64,000 nucleotides of DNA from Streptomyces lichenis (GCF_023218175.1 NZ_JALPTH010000027.1:1-64000); one strand, 5' to 3'. Shown: positions 6,809-16,616, counted from the stretch's first letter. A program made the numbers and translations. Notes: a model not told the origin generated them from the sequence alone.

Positions 6809-9238
6809 CTACCCCCGGCGGCGGCCCGGGAGGGCCAGGGGGCGGGTGGCGGTGGCCAGGCGGGCGGTCAGGCGGCGGCGGGTGCGGGACCAGCGGGCGG
6901 CCAGGGCCCGGCGGCGGTCGGACAGCGCCCACAGCACCCGGGCCGAGGACCGGGGCAGGAGCAGGGCGCGTATCCGGGTGCCGCGGTCGGCGGAGGCGGC
7001 CAGTCCGGTGCGGACCCGGGCCGCGTCGTCCGCCAGGGAGCCCGCGGGGCGCGGGTGCGGGGCGTAGAGGACCTGCTCCACCGCACCGGCCAGCCGGTGC
7101 GCCGCGGCCGCCGGTTCGTCCTCCAGGCGGCCCTGGCGGACGATCCGCTCGGCCGCCCGGCGCGGGGTGAGGGCGCCGTCCGGTGGGATGCCGTGGTCCC
7201 AGGCGGCGTCCTCCACCTCCTGCCACACGGCCAGGGTCCGGGCGGCCGCGTCCTGCTCGGTGCGCCCGGCGGAGCCGCCCAGCCGCCGCGCCCGTATCCG
7301 GATCCGCCACAGCAGGGGCAGCAGCGCCAGGATGACGAGCAGCGCCACCCCGGCCGCGATCGGCAGGACCGGCCACCAGGGGAAGCCGGAGTCGGCGGCC
7401 GGTGCCGCGTCCTGCTCCTTCTCGGGGCCGCAGCCCGCGATCCCGGTCACCCCGGGCGGGCAGCTCTCCTCCCGCTCCGGGGCCCGGGACGGCACCGCCG
7501 CCTCGGACTCCTCCGGCCGGACCGGGACCGGGGCCTCATCCGCCGGGGACACCGCCCGGGTGTACTCCGGCACGCTGCCCCGGGACGGCGTCGGCTCGAA
7601 GCGGGTCCAGCCCACGCCCTCGAAGTACAGCTCCGGCCAGGCATGGGCGTCCCGGATGCCGACCGACATCAGACCGCCGGACTGCGAGGTGCCCGGGGTG
7701 AAGCCGACCGCCACCCGGGCCGGGATGCCCAGCGTCCGGGACATCGCCGCCATGGCGAAGGAGAAGTGGACGCAGAAGCCCTCGCGCTGCTTGAGGAAGC
7801 GGGAGATGGCCTCCACGCCGGTGCCGGAGGAGACCTTCACGTCGTAGCGGAAGCCGCCCTCCGAGGTGAACCAGTTCTGGAGCCTCACCGCGCGCTCGTA
7901 GTCGTTGGCCGCGCCCCGGGTGACCTCCAGCGCGGTGTCCTTCACGTCGGCGGGCAGCGAGTCCGGCACCGCCGTGTACTCACGGCGCAGCTCCTCGGGC
8001 GCCGGCGCCGCGGCGGCCAGCTGCTCGCGGGTCGGCTCGGTCACCAGGCTGCGCACCATGTACTTCTCACCCTGCGCCGTCTGGCCCTTGTCGCCGACGA
8101 TCAGCCGGCCGGCCGGCTCGAACCGCCAGCGGCCGTCGATGTCCACCCGGGAGGCCGGGAACGGCATGGGCAGCCAGTTCGGCTCGAAGTAGTCGCTGAC
8201 GACCAGGTTGGTGGTGACCTCCCGGGTGGCGACCGCCCCGCTCAGCCCGTCGGGGCGGGGCAGCACCTCCGGCACGTCCTCGATGCCGCGCCGGGAGGTG
8301 CGCCAGGTGGTGCCGTCGAACTCGTCCATGGCGACCATGCGCAGATACATCCCGGAGGTGTCCTTCGCGTTGGTGGCGTAGCGGATCACCTCCCGGTCCT
8401 CGGGCTGGACCAGGTTGTCCTGGAGCGACACCAGCGGGTTGACCGCCGAGATGGTGCCCCCGCCGCCGGAACCGCCCTGGCCGCCGACCCCGCCCAGCAG
8501 CCCCCCGTCCAGCGACGGCAGCGCGGCCGGCACCGCCAGCGCGGCGCCCAGCGCCAGCACACCGATCCGCCGCCCGAAGCGCACCGGCGGCCCGGTGCGG
8601 CCCGAGAACGGACCGGAGCCGCCGGCCGGCCGCGCGGACTCGGCGCCGCCCAGCACCCGGCCCCAGCCGGCCAGCCGGTCGCGCCCCTCGGCCAGCAGGA
8701 GCAGCAGATAGCCGCCCGCCGCCAGCAGGAACCACATCCAGACCGCCTCGCCGCCGGACAGCCCCGCGGCGACCGAGTACAGCGCCAGCAGCGGCAGCCC
8801 CGCGGGAGCGGCGGTGCGCAGGGTCACCGCCAGCGCGTCCACCACCAGCCCCACCAGCAGCACCCCGCCGACCAGCATCAGCCGGATGCCCTCCGTCGGC
8901 GGCGCCGGTATCGCGTACCGCCCCACGTCCTCCGCACCCTCGGTCAGCAGGGCGCTCCACCGGGCCACCACGTCCGGCCCGGGCAGGAATCCGGCGACCG
9001 CCCGGTCCCGGGCGAACACCACGGTGAGCAGCAGCAGGACCACCACGCCCTGCGCGGCCACCGTGAGCACCCGGGCCGCCGACAGCAGCCGCACCAGCAC
9101 ACCGGTGGCGGAGACCACGGCCAGCAGCGCCGCCGCCTCCAGCAGCCAGCTTTCCGAGGAGATCAGCGGCAGCAGGGCACCCGACGCCAGCAGCGTCGCC
9201 GCGTACGCCGCGAGCACCAGCCGCACCCGGCCCCTCAT
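6809..9238 (-). CDS. Transglutaminase-like membrane protein (TgpA type)
   Basis: 809 residues. The N-terminal half has about seven membrane segments (10-250, DUF3488/TgpA_N-like). An extracytoplasmic transglutaminase core follows with Cys489 in REGFCVHFS and His532 in DAHAWPE. The third catalytic position is in WTRFEPTP, with Glu where Asp is usual. One more membrane segment (about 620-645) precedes a cytoplasmic DUF4129-like tail. ATG at 9238 overlaps the DUF58 stop as ATGA, so translation is coupled. MoxR, DUF58 and transglutaminase genes form a common conserved triad; the biochemical role is unclear, perhaps cell-surface proteolysis or cross-linking. Confidence 0.88.
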   Translation of the reverse strand: MRGRVRLVLAAYAATLLASGALLPLISSESWLLEAAALLAVVSATGVLVRLLSAARVLTVAAQGVVVLLLLTVVFARDRAVAGFLPGPDVVARWSALLTEGAEDVGRYAIPAPPTEGIRLMLVGGVLLVGLVVDALAVTLRTAAPAGLPLLALYSVAAGLSGGEAVWMWFLLAAGGYLLLLLAEGRDRLAGWGRVLGGAESARPAGGSGPFSGRTGPPVRFGRRIGVLALGAALAVPAALPSLDGGLLGGVGGQGGSGGGGTISAVNPLVSLQDNLVQPEDREVIRYATNAKDTSGMYLRMVAMDEFDGTTWRTSRRGIEDVPEVLPRPDGLSGAVATREVTTNLVVSDYFEPNWLPMPFPASRVDIDGRWRFEPAGRLIVGDKGQTAQGEKYMVRSLVTEPTREQLAAAAPAPEELRREYTAVPDSLPADVKDTALEVTRGAANDYERAVRLQNWFTSEGGFRYDVKVSSGTGVEAISRFLKQREGFCVHFSFAMAAMSRTLGIPARVAVGFTPGTSQSGGLMSVGIRDAHAWPELYFEGVGWTRFEPTPSRGSVPEYTRAVSPADEAPVPVRPEESEAAVPSRAPEREESCPPGVTGIAGCGPEKEQDAAPAADSGFPWWPVLPIAAGVALLVILALLPLLWRIRIRARRLGGSAGRTEQDAAARTLAVWQEVEDAAWDHGIPPDGALTPRRAAERIVRQGRLEDEPAAAAHRLAGAVEQVLYAPHPRPAGSLADDAARVRTGLAASADRGTRIRALLLPRSSARVLWALSDRRRALAARWSRTRRRLTARLATATRPLALPGRRRG

Positions 9239-10782
9239 GACCGACCTCCCCGCGTACCGCCGGGAACGGAGCCGACGGAAGCCGGTCCGCCCGCGGTCGA
9301 AGACGCCGAGGACGCCGAGGACGCCGAATACATGGAGGACGCCGGGGACGCCGCCGGGCCGCCCAGGCCGCCCGGGCCCAGGTGCCGCCACAGCTCGGCC
9401 AGGGCCGCGCCGGGGGGCACCGCCACCGCCGACCAGCCGGCCTCGTTCAGCGTGCGCAGCCGCTCCGCGAGCGCGTGGCCGCCGGTGCCGCCGTGCGCCC
9501 AGGCGCCGCTGTCCAGCACGAACGCCACGGCGCCGCCGCCGCGGTGCCGCATCCGGGCGGCCACCGCCGCCTGCTCCTCGTCCAGATCGCCCACGAACGC
9601 CACCAGAAGCCCCTCACCGCCGCCGCGCAGCGCGTCGTACGCCCGGGACAGCCCCGAGCCCTCGGAGTGGTCCAGCACCGCGAGGGTGTCCAGCATCAGC
9701 CCGGCCGCCTCCGCGGAGTCTTGCGCCGCGGCGGCGAAGCCGTCCACGCTCTCCGACGGCAGCGCGTTGCCCTCGTCGGTGAGCAGCCGCACCGCGAAAC
9801 CGCGCCCCAGCATGTGCACCACCGCCGAGGCCGCCCCGGACACCGCCCACTCGAACGCCGAGCCCGGCCCGGCGCCCCGGTAGGCGGTCCGCCGGGTGTC
9901 CAGCAGCACCGTGCAGCGGGCCCGCTGCGGCTGCTCCTCCCGGCGCACCATCAGCTCGCCGTGCCGGGCGGTGGAGCGCCAGTGCACCCGGCGCAGGTCG
10001 TCGCCGTGCCGGTAGCCGCGCGGGATCACGTCGTCCTCGCCGGCCAGGGCCAGCGAACGCTGCCGCCCGTCGCCGTACCCCGCGCCGTCGCCGGCCAGCC
10101 GCACCGGCGGCAGCGGCTCGGTGCGCGGCACCACGATCAGGTCGTCGTGGGCACTGAACGCCCGGGTCAGCTCGCACATCCCGAACGGGTCGCTCAGCCG
10201 CAGCTGGAGCGGGCCCAGCGGATAGCGGCCGCGCAGGTCGGAGCGGACCCGGTAGGACACCTCGCGCCGGCCGCCCGCCTCCACCCGCTCCAGCACGAAG
10301 CGGGGCCGGGGCCCGAGGACGTAGGGCACCTGGTCCTGGAGCATCAGCAGACCGGTGGTCACCCGGGAGACGTTGTCCAGCCGCAGGTGCACCCGGGCCT
10401 CCTCGCCGGCCGCCACCCGCCGCGGCGTCAGCCGCCGGGCCGCCGCCACCTGGTGGCGGGTGCGGTACAGCACCGCGGCGCACACCAGCGGCAGCACCGC
10501 GAGCAGCACCCCGACCCGCAGCAGGTCGCTCTGGCCGAGGACATAGGCGCACACCCCGGCGGCGATCCCGGCCGCCAGGAAGGACCGCCCGCGCGTGGTC
10601 AGCCCGCGCAGGGCCGTCCGCAGCCCGCCGGGCGCCCCACCGGCCCGGGTCCCATCGGCCCGGGTCCCGTCGGTCGGGGTCCCGTCGGTCCGGGGCTCAC
10701 CCGTCTGCGACTCACCGGTCCCGGCCGCATCCGTCACGGCCTCACCGGCCCGGGCGGCGGAACTCCGGCGTGCGGCCGCCAT
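9235..10782 (-). CDS. DUF58 domain protein
   Basis: 515 residues. After a Thr/Asp/Gly-rich N-terminus (about 20-50, imperfect 5-residue repeats), two close membrane segments (about 65-105) anchor a cytoplasmic region. It contains the DUF58 core with the typical Y..GD..R.VHWR.TAR..ELMVR signature (about 285-310), followed by a von Willebrand A-like fold (TVLLD near 325). These proteins work with MoxR AAA+ ATPases. The start overlaps the MoxR stop by one base (TGATG) and the end overlaps the transglutaminase gene. Confidence 0.9.
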   Translation of the reverse strand: MAAARRSSAARAGEAVTDAAGTGESQTGEPRTDGTPTDGTRADGTRAGGAPGGLRTALRGLTTRGRSFLAAGIAAGVCAYVLGQSDLLRVGVLLAVLPLVCAAVLYRTRHQVAAARRLTPRRVAAGEEARVHLRLDNVSRVTTGLLMLQDQVPYVLGPRPRFVLERVEAGGRREVSYRVRSDLRGRYPLGPLQLRLSDPFGMCELTRAFSAHDDLIVVPRTEPLPPVRLAGDGAGYGDGRQRSLALAGEDDVIPRGYRHGDDLRRVHWRSTARHGELMVRREEQPQRARCTVLLDTRRTAYRGAGPGSAFEWAVSGAASAVVHMLGRGFAVRLLTDEGNALPSESVDGFAAAAQDSAEAAGLMLDTLAVLDHSEGSGLSRAYDALRGGGEGLLVAFVGDLDEEQAAVAARMRHRGGGAVAFVLDSGAWAHGGTGGHALAERLRTLNEAGWSAVAVPPGAALAELWRHLGPGGLGGPAASPASSMYSASSASSASSTAGGPASVGSVPGGTRGGRS

Positions 10783-11801
10783 CACGGCCGCCGCGCCCCG
10801 GGGTGCTGCCGGCCGAACAGCGGGGCCGCCGGCGGCGCCGCCGAGGGCACCGGGGTGCGCTGGACGATCTCGTGCACCACCTGCTCGGAGGTGCGCCGGT
10901 TCAGCTGGGCCTGGGCGGTCGGCAGCAGCCGGTGCGCCAACACGGCGGAGGCCAGCGCCTGCACATCGTCCGGCAGCGCGTACTCCCGGCCGTCCAGGGC
11001 GGCGGACGCCTTCGCGGCCCGCAGCAGATGCAGGGTGGCCCGCGGCGAGGCGCCGAGCCGCAGGTCGGGGTGGGTCCGGGTGGCGGCGACCAGCTCCACC
11101 GCGTACCGCCGCACCGCCTCCGCCACATGCACCCCGCGCACCGCCTCCACCAGCTTGAGCACCTCGTGCGCGTGCGCCACCGGCTGGAGGTCGTCCAGCG
11201 GGGAGAGAGCCCCGTGCACATCGAGCATCCGCAGCTCCGCCTCGGGGCTCGGATACCCGATGGAGACCCGGGCCATGAAGCGGTCCCGCTGCGCCTCCGG
11301 CAGCGGATAGGTGCCCTCCATCTCGACCGGGTTCTGGGTGGCCACCACCATGAAGGGGCTGGGCAGCTCGTAGCTCTGCCCGTCGATGGTGACCTGCCGC
11401 TCCTCCATCGACTCCAGCAGCGCCGACTGGGTCTTGGGGGAGGCGCGGTTGATCTCGTCGCCGATCACGATCTGCGAGAAGATCGCGCCCGGCTTGAACT
11501 CGAAGTCGCGGCGCTGCTGGTCGTAGATCGACACTCCGGTGATGTCCGACGGCAGCAGGTCCGGGGTGAACTGGATGCGTCGCACCGAGCAGTCGATCGA
11601 CCGGGCCAGCGCCTTGGCGAGCATGGTCTTGCCCACCCCGGGAACGTCCTCTATGAGCAGATGTCCCTCGGCCAGCAGCACGGTCAGCGAGAGCCGAACG
11701 ACCTCGGGCTTGCCCTCGATCACGCTCTCCACCGAGCGGCGGATCCGGTCCGCCGTGGTGGTGAGATCGGTGAGGCTCGCTCGGTCGTCGTAGGTCGTCA
11801 C
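10782..11801 (-). CDS. MoxR-family AAA+ ATPase
   Basis: 339 residues with Walker A DVPGVGKT (52-59), Walker B IVIGDEIN (111-118), the sensor region ATQNPVEMEGTYPLPEAQRDRF and a C-terminal lid domain. MoxR ATPases act as chaperones that remodel partner proteins, typically the adjacent DUF58/VWA protein. GTG at 11801 has a good AGGAGG 7 nt upstream. It is the first gene of a three-gene operon; its promoter must lie in 11802-12026, where I see no convincing hexamer pair. Confidence 0.93.
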   Translation of the reverse strand: MTTYDDRASLTDLTTTADRIRRSVESVIEGKPEVVRLSLTVLLAEGHLLIEDVPGVGKTMLAKALARSIDCSVRRIQFTPDLLPSDITGVSIYDQQRRDFEFKPGAIFSQIVIGDEINRASPKTQSALLESMEERQVTIDGQSYELPSPFMVVATQNPVEMEGTYPLPEAQRDRFMARVSIGYPSPEAELRMLDVHGALSPLDDLQPVAHAHEVLKLVEAVRGVHVAEAVRRYAVELVAATRTHPDLRLGASPRATLHLLRAAKASAALDGREYALPDDVQALASAVLAHRLLPTAQAQLNRRTSEQVVHEIVQRTPVPSAAPPAAPLFGRQHPGARRP

Positions 11802-12026
11802 ACGGCCCTCCTCGGCCCGTCCATGGGCGGGTGCGAGGCTGACGGCACCGGCCCATCCAGAAACACGGACACCGGACCCGGATCACTCGAAGGGCGGTGC
11901 CTTTCGAGCATTCTTGTTGCCCTGGCCCGTCCGTGTCACTCGCCTGTGGACAACCGCGGGCGATTTGCCGGGTGCGCCGTGTTTGCGGTGGCTGGAACGG
12001 TCACCCGACCTGGGAGCGTTCCTGTG

Positions 12027-12063
12027 CCGAAGGCCCGGTCCGATGATCGGACCGGGCCTTCGG
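12027..12063. terminator. Terminator after the carbonic anhydrase gene
   Basis: A perfect 18-bp inverted repeat (12027-12044 with 12046-12063) begins 24 nt past the stop of the minus-strand carbonic anhydrase. The real loop would be slightly larger than the one-base centre. Confidence 0.85.
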
Positions 12064-12086
12064 GAGGCCGTGTACCGGCCGCCGGC

Positions 12087-12635
12087 TCAGACGGCCGGGG
12101 TGATCTCGCGCAGCAGGCCGGTCTTCACGTCGAAGACGAAGCCCCGCACATCCTCGGTGCTGATCAGGAACGGCGAGGTGCGCACCCGCTGCATCGACTG
12201 GCGCACGTCCTGGTCCACGTCCCGGAACGCCTCCACCGCCCAGGCCGGACGCTGCCCGACCTCGCGCTCGATGTCGTGCCGGAAGTCCTCGGTCAGCTGC
12301 TCCAGGCCGCAGCCGGTGTGGTGCACCAGCACCACGCTGCGGGTGCCCAGCGCGCGCTGGCTGATGGTGAGCGAGCGGATCACGTCGTCGGTGACCACAC
12401 CGCCGGCGTTGCGGATGGTGTGGCAGTCGCCCAGTTCGAGGCCGAGGGCGGCGTGCAGGTCGAGACGGGCGTCCATGCAGGCCACCACGGCGACCTTCAG
12501 GACCGGCCGGGCGTCCATGCCGGGATCGGTGAACTCGCCGGCGTAGGACCGGTTGGCTTCGACGAGGCGGTCCGTGACCGTGCCGGCGTCGGGTGCCGCG
12601 GAGGGAGCGGAGTGCGCGGAAGCAGGAGTCGACAT
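12087..12635 (-). CDS. Beta-class carbonic anhydrase
   Basis: 182 residues from ATG 12635. It interconverts CO2 and bicarbonate. The zinc site is visible: Cys53 with Asp55 and Arg57 in CMDARLD, and His106-Cys109 in HHTGCG. The length is typical of the short actinobacterial beta class. An in-frame TTG at 12689 would add 18 residues and has GAGG in front, so the start is not certain. The gene is divergent from rsmH and the dcw cluster and is probably transcribed alone. Confidence 0.9.
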   Translation of the reverse strand: MSTPASAHSAPSAAPDAGTVTDRLVEANRSYAGEFTDPGMDARPVLKVAVVACMDARLDLHAALGLELGDCHTIRNAGGVVTDDVIRSLTISQRALGTRSVVLVHHTGCGLEQLTEDFRHDIEREVGQRPAWAVEAFRDVDQDVRQSMQRVRTSPFLISTEDVRGFVFDVKTGLLREITPAV

Positions 12636-12819
12636 GGCACAGACGTTACTGGTCAGCCCGGCGGGCAGCGCGGTGTGGGATGCGGACAAAGAACCTCAAC
12701 GCGCCCCCGCTGTGAGCCAACACACAGGACGCACGGAGGTGAGCGGGGGCGCACACCGGGCGCGCGGCCCGACGGGGCCGGACCGGGTGAGGGGCGGCCG
12801 CCACGCGAGAGGCGGTTGA

Positions 12820-12847
12820 TTGACCGTGCGGGGCGGTGGACTAGAGT
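12820..12847 (+). promoter_or_regulatory. Candidate promoter of the dcw cluster
   Basis: TTGACC (12820-12825), a 16-bp spacer and TAGAGT (12842-12847) face rsmH, about 185 nt upstream. This is the best sigma-HrdB-like pair in the 402-nt divergent gap 12636-13037. I found no mraZ gene and nothing else recognisable in that gap. Confidence 0.55.
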
Positions 12848-13037
12848 GACGCGCAGTTCTTACGGAGACAATCGAGCGAATCCCAGCGAATCCGCGGTTT
12901 CTCCCCCGCGTGCGCGGCGATACGCACGGCTCGGCTCCCGCTCGCCGGACCGGCCGACCCTTCCGGCGCCGGCCACGGGCTCCCTCGGGCGCCGACCCGC
13001 AGGCGTAACGGCCGGGCCCGATCCCTGAGAGGGCGCT

Positions 13038-13997
13038 GTGACCCCCCCGTCCCGACATGTCCCGGTGATGCTCCAGCGGTGCCTGGACATGCTCGCCCCC
13101 GCGATGGGGCGCCCGGGCGCCGTCGTCGTCGACTGCACCCTCGGCCTCGGCGGGCACAGCGAGGCGCTGCTCACCCGCTTCCCCGAGGCCCGGCTGGTCG
13201 CGCTGGACCGGGACAAGGAGGCGCTGCGGCTGGCCGGTGAGCGGCTCGCCCCCTTCGGGGAGCGCGCCACCCTGGTGCACGCCGTCTACGACGAGCTGCC
13301 CGAGGTCCTCGGCCGGCTCGGCCTGCCCCGCGTCCAGGGCGTCCTGTTCGACCTCGGCGTCTCCTCCATGCAGCTGGACGAGGCCGACCGCGGCTTCGCC
13401 TACGCCCAGGACGCCCCGCTCGACATGCGGATGGACCAGACGGCCGGCGTCAGCGCCGCCGAGGTCCTCAACACCTACCCGGCCGGCGAACTGGTCCGCA
13501 TCCTGCGCGCCTACGGCGAGGAGAAGCAGGCCAAGCGGATCGTCTCGGCGATCGTGCGCGAGCGCGAGAAGGAGCCCTTCACCCGCAGCGCCCGGCTGGT
13601 CGAGCTCATCCGCGAGGCCCTGCCGCAGGCCGCCAAGCGCACCGGCGGCAACCCCGCCAAGCGCACCTTCCAGGCCCTGCGCATCGAGGTCAACGGCGAG
13701 CTGTCGGTGCTGGAGAGCGCCGTCCCGGCCGCCGTCGCGGCGCTCGCGGTGGGCGGGCGGATCGCCGTCCTGTCGTACCACTCCCTGGAGGACCGGCTGG
13801 TCAAGCAGGTCCTCTCGGCCGGCGCCGCCACCACCGCGCCGCCCGGACTGCCGGTCGTCCCCGAGCAGTACCAGCCCCGGCTGAAGCTGCTGACCCGCGG
13901 CGCCGAACTCCCCACCGAGGAGGAGATCGCCGAGAACCGGCGCGCCGCCCCGGCCCGGCTGCGCGGCGCCGAGCGGATCAGGGAGGACCATCGGTGA
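13038..13997 (+). CDS. rsmH: 16S rRNA (cytosine-1402-N4)-methyltransferase RsmH
   Basis: 319 residues beginning HVPVMLQRCLDML, with the SAM-binding DCTLGLGGHSEALL, the family signatures LFDLGVSSMQLDEADRGF and DMRMDQT, and a C-terminal SYHSLEDRLVKQ. RsmH (MraW) methylates C1402 in the ribosomal decoding centre and classically opens the dcw cluster. GTG 13038 is preceded by GAGAGGG. The next gene, ftsL, follows after 35 nt. Confidence 0.97.
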   Translation: MTPPSRHVPVMLQRCLDMLAPAMGRPGAVVVDCTLGLGGHSEALLTRFPEARLVALDRDKEALRLAGERLAPFGERATLVHAVYDELPEVLGRLGLPRVQGVLFDLGVSSMQLDEADRGFAYAQDAPLDMRMDQTAGVSAAEVLNTYPAGELVRILRAYGEEKQAKRIVSAIVREREKEPFTRSARLVELIREALPQAAKRTGGNPAKRTFQALRIEVNGELSVLESAVPAAVAALAVGGRIAVLSYHSLEDRLVKQVLSAGAATTAPPGLPVVPEQYQPRLKLLTRGAELPTEEEIAENRRAAPARLRGAERIREDHR

Positions 13998-14032
13998 GCG
14001 CCCCTGACGGTGAGGCGGAGTAAGGAGGAGCG

Positions 14033-14665
14033 GTGACCACAGCTGGACCCCTCGGGGGGCGGGCCGGCCGGCTGGCGCGGCTGCTGCCGTCCGGACCGAG
14101 CACCGCCGCGCGTACCCCCTTCGTCCTGCTGGTGGTGGTCCTGCTCGGCGGCGGGCTGATCACCCTGCTGCTGCTCAACTCCTCGCTCAACCAGGGCTCG
14201 TTCGAGCTCAGCGAGCTGAAGAAGCGGACCACCGGGCTGACCGACGAGGAGCAGGAGCTCCAGCGCGAGGTCGACGGCCGCTCCGCCCCCGACGCGCTGG
14301 AGCGCCGGGCCCGCCAGCTCGGCATGGTGCCCGGTGGCAGCCCCGCCTTCCTCGACCCCGACGGCACCGTACGGGGCAAGCCCAGCCGGGCCACCGCCGA
14401 ACCGTCCCCGCCCCCCGCCGACCCGGCCGCGCTCCCGGGTACCGGCGGCCCCGCGGCCCCGCCGGGCGCCGCCACCGCCCCGCAGACCGGCGGACAGCGC
14501 CCGGTGCCGGCCCCCGGCGCCGCACCGGAGCAGCCCGCACCGGACCCACCCGGCCGCCCCCAACCCGTAACGCGGCCACCCGGCGCCGCACCCCCGCCCG
14601 GCGGGACGCCCGCGCCAGGGCAAGGCCCCGCCCCGTCCGCCCTCCCGACCACGCCCGGCAGGTGA
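14033..14665 (+). CDS. ftsL: FtsL-like septum protein
   Basis: 210 residues: a short cytoplasmic part, one membrane segment (about 29-50), then a heptad-like coiled coil (55-95) of the FtsL/DivIC type, and a Pro/Ala/Gly-rich tail of about 100 residues. FtsL pairs with DivIC and FtsQ and helps activate FtsW-FtsI. Identification rests on topology and on position between rsmH and ftsI. The strong AAGGAGGA in front of GTG 14033 fixes the start. The tail is longer than in most FtsL proteins and low in complexity. Confidence 0.85.
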   Translation: MTTAGPLGGRAGRLARLLPSGPSTAARTPFVLLVVVLLGGGLITLLLLNSSLNQGSFELSELKKRTTGLTDEEQELQREVDGRSAPDALERRARQLGMVPGGSPAFLDPDGTVRGKPSRATAEPSPPPADPAALPGTGGPAAPPGAATAPQTGGQRPVPAPGAAPEQPAPDPPGRPQPVTRPPGAAPPPGGTPAPGQGPAPSALPTTPGR

Positions 14666-14669
14666 CGCA

Positions 14670-16598
14670 GTGCCGACCACCCAGCCCCCGCGCCGCCGGG
14701 TGCCCGCCCCGGCCCGGGCGCCCCGCCCGGCCGCCCGCCGGCCCCGGCAGGGGCGCCCCGGCACCCTGCGGCTCGGCAACCCGCGGCCCCGGCTGCGGCT
14801 GGTCAGCCTCGGACTGACCCTGGTCATGCTGGTCTTCACGGTCCGGCTGCTCCAGGTGCAGGCGCTGGACGCCGACGCCTACGCGGCCAAGGCCGAGAAG
14901 AACCGCTACCAGGAGATCACCCTCTCCGCCGAGCGCGGCGAGATCACCGACCGCGCCGGGGTGGCCCTCGCCACCAGCGTCGACGCCTACGACATCACCG
15001 CCGACCCCAAGATGTTCACGCCCAAGGAGGCCAAGGCCCCGGACGCGCCCGAGCAGGCCGCCGCGCTGCTCGCCCCGATCCTCGGCCTGGACTCCGGGGA
15101 GCTGGTGAAGAAGCTCAAGGCGCCCGGCTCCCGCTACGCGCTGCTCGCCCGCCGCCAGACCCCGCAGGTCTGGAACCAGATCCGGGACCTGAAGAGCGTC
15201 TACGCCCGCAAGGCCCGCGAGGGCAAGGCGAAGGGCGGCAGCGGGGTCAGCGTGCTGGCCGGCGTCTTCAACGAGCCCAGCAGCAAGCGGGTCTACCCCA
15301 ACGGGGCGCTGGCCGCCGGGATACTGGGCTATGTCAACGCCGAGGGCCGCGGCGGAGGCGGCCTGGAGTCCATGCTGGACGAGCAGCTGGCCGGCCGGGA
15401 CGGCAAGGCCAAGTACGCGCAGTCCGGGGGCCGCCGGGTGCCCACCGTGGGCGCCAACGAGACCCCGGCCGTGCCCGGTTCGGACATCGAGCTGACCATC
15501 GACCGGGACATCCAATGGGCCGCCCAGCAGGCCATCAGCCGCCAGGTCGAGGAGTCCGCCGCCGACCGCGGCTATGTCGTCGTCCAGGACACCCGCACCG
15601 GCGAGGTGCTGGCCATGGCCAACTCGCCCGGGTTCGACCCCAACGACCTCTCCCAGGCCGACTCCGCCGCCATGGGCAACGCCGCCCTCCAGGACGCCTA
15701 CGAGCCGGGCTCCACCGCCAAGGTGATGTCCATGGCCGCCGTACTGGAGGAGGGCGCCGCCACCCCCTCCACCCATGTCACCGTGCCCAACCGGCTGCAC
15801 CGCGGCGACCGGCTGTTCAAGGACGACATCGACCACCCCACCTGGTACCTCACCCTCAACGGGGTGCTGGCCAAGTCCAGCAACATCGGCACCATCCTCG
15901 CCACCGGCCAGCTGGGCAAGGACCAGGCCGAGTCCAACCGGATCCTCCACTCCTATCTGCGGAAGTTCGGCATCGGCCGGCCCAGCGGACTCGACTACCC
16001 GGGCGAGACCCCCGGCATCCTGGCCGCCCCGAAGAAGTGGTCCACCTCCCAGCAGTACACGATCCCCTTCGGCCAGGGCCTGTCCGTCAACGCCATGCAG
16101 GCCGCCTCCGTCTACTCCACCATCGCCAACGGCGGCCGGCGCATCGAGCCGACCCTGGTCCGCGGCACCCGCGGCGCCGACGGGCGCTTCACCCCGGCGC
16201 CCGCGCCGAAGAAGACCCGGGTGGTCAGCGAGAAGACCGCCACCACCCTGGCCGCCATGCTGGAGTCGGTGGTCGACGACCGGGAGGGCACCGGCACCAA
16301 GGCCGCCATCCCCGGCTACCGGGTCGCCGGCAAGACCGGCACCGCCAACCGCGTCGACCCCGAACTCGGCCGCTACAAGGGCTACACCGCCTCCTTCGCC
16401 GGCTTCGCCCCCGCCGACCAGCCCCGGCTCACCGTCTACTGCGCCATCCAGAACCCCACCAAGGGCAGCTACTTCGGCGGCCAGATCTGCGGCCCCGTCT
16501 ACCGGCAGGTCATGGAGTTCGCCCTCAAGACCCTGTACATCGCACCGACCGGCAAGCAACCCCCGCACATGCCGGTCACGTTCGAACCCGGCCAGTGA
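14670..16598 (+). CDS. ftsI: Septal peptidoglycan transpeptidase FtsI (PBP3)
   Basis: 642 residues. A basic Pro-rich cytoplasmic stretch and one membrane anchor (about 47-66) precede the pedestal domain and the transpeptidase domain. Active-site motifs: Ser348-T-A-Lys351, Ser403-S-Asn405 and Lys555-T-G. It cross-links new peptidoglycan at the septum in partnership with FtsW. It starts four nt after the ftsL stop, so the two are translationally linked. No C-terminal PASTA domain is seen. Confidence 0.96.
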   Translation: MPTTQPPRRRVPAPARAPRPAARRPRQGRPGTLRLGNPRPRLRLVSLGLTLVMLVFTVRLLQVQALDADAYAAKAEKNRYQEITLSAERGEITDRAGVALATSVDAYDITADPKMFTPKEAKAPDAPEQAAALLAPILGLDSGELVKKLKAPGSRYALLARRQTPQVWNQIRDLKSVYARKAREGKAKGGSGVSVLAGVFNEPSSKRVYPNGALAAGILGYVNAEGRGGGGLESMLDEQLAGRDGKAKYAQSGGRRVPTVGANETPAVPGSDIELTIDRDIQWAAQQAISRQVEESAADRGYVVVQDTRTGEVLAMANSPGFDPNDLSQADSAAMGNAALQDAYEPGSTAKVMSMAAVLEEGAATPSTHVTVPNRLHRGDRLFKDDIDHPTWYLTLNGVLAKSSNIGTILATGQLGKDQAESNRILHSYLRKFGIGRPSGLDYPGETPGILAAPKKWSTSQQYTIPFGQGLSVNAMQAASVYSTIANGGRRIEPTLVRGTRGADGRFTPAPAPKKTRVVSEKTATTLAAMLESVVDDREGTGTKAAIPGYRVAGKTGTANRVDPELGRYKGYTASFAGFAPADQPRLTVYCAIQNPTKGSYFGGQICGPVYRQVMEFALKTLYIAPTGKQPPHMPVTFEPGQ

Positions 16599-16616
16599 GC
16601 CGGGCGGGAGCCACCA

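Noticed and set aside
6275..9883. 1202-residue plus-strand open frame
   Set aside because: Antisense to the transglutaminase and DUF58 genes, which have recognisable domains; a high-GC shadow frame.
12636..13037. mraZ gene ahead of rsmH
   Set aside because: No reading frame with MraZ features; only a promoter-like pair is seen.
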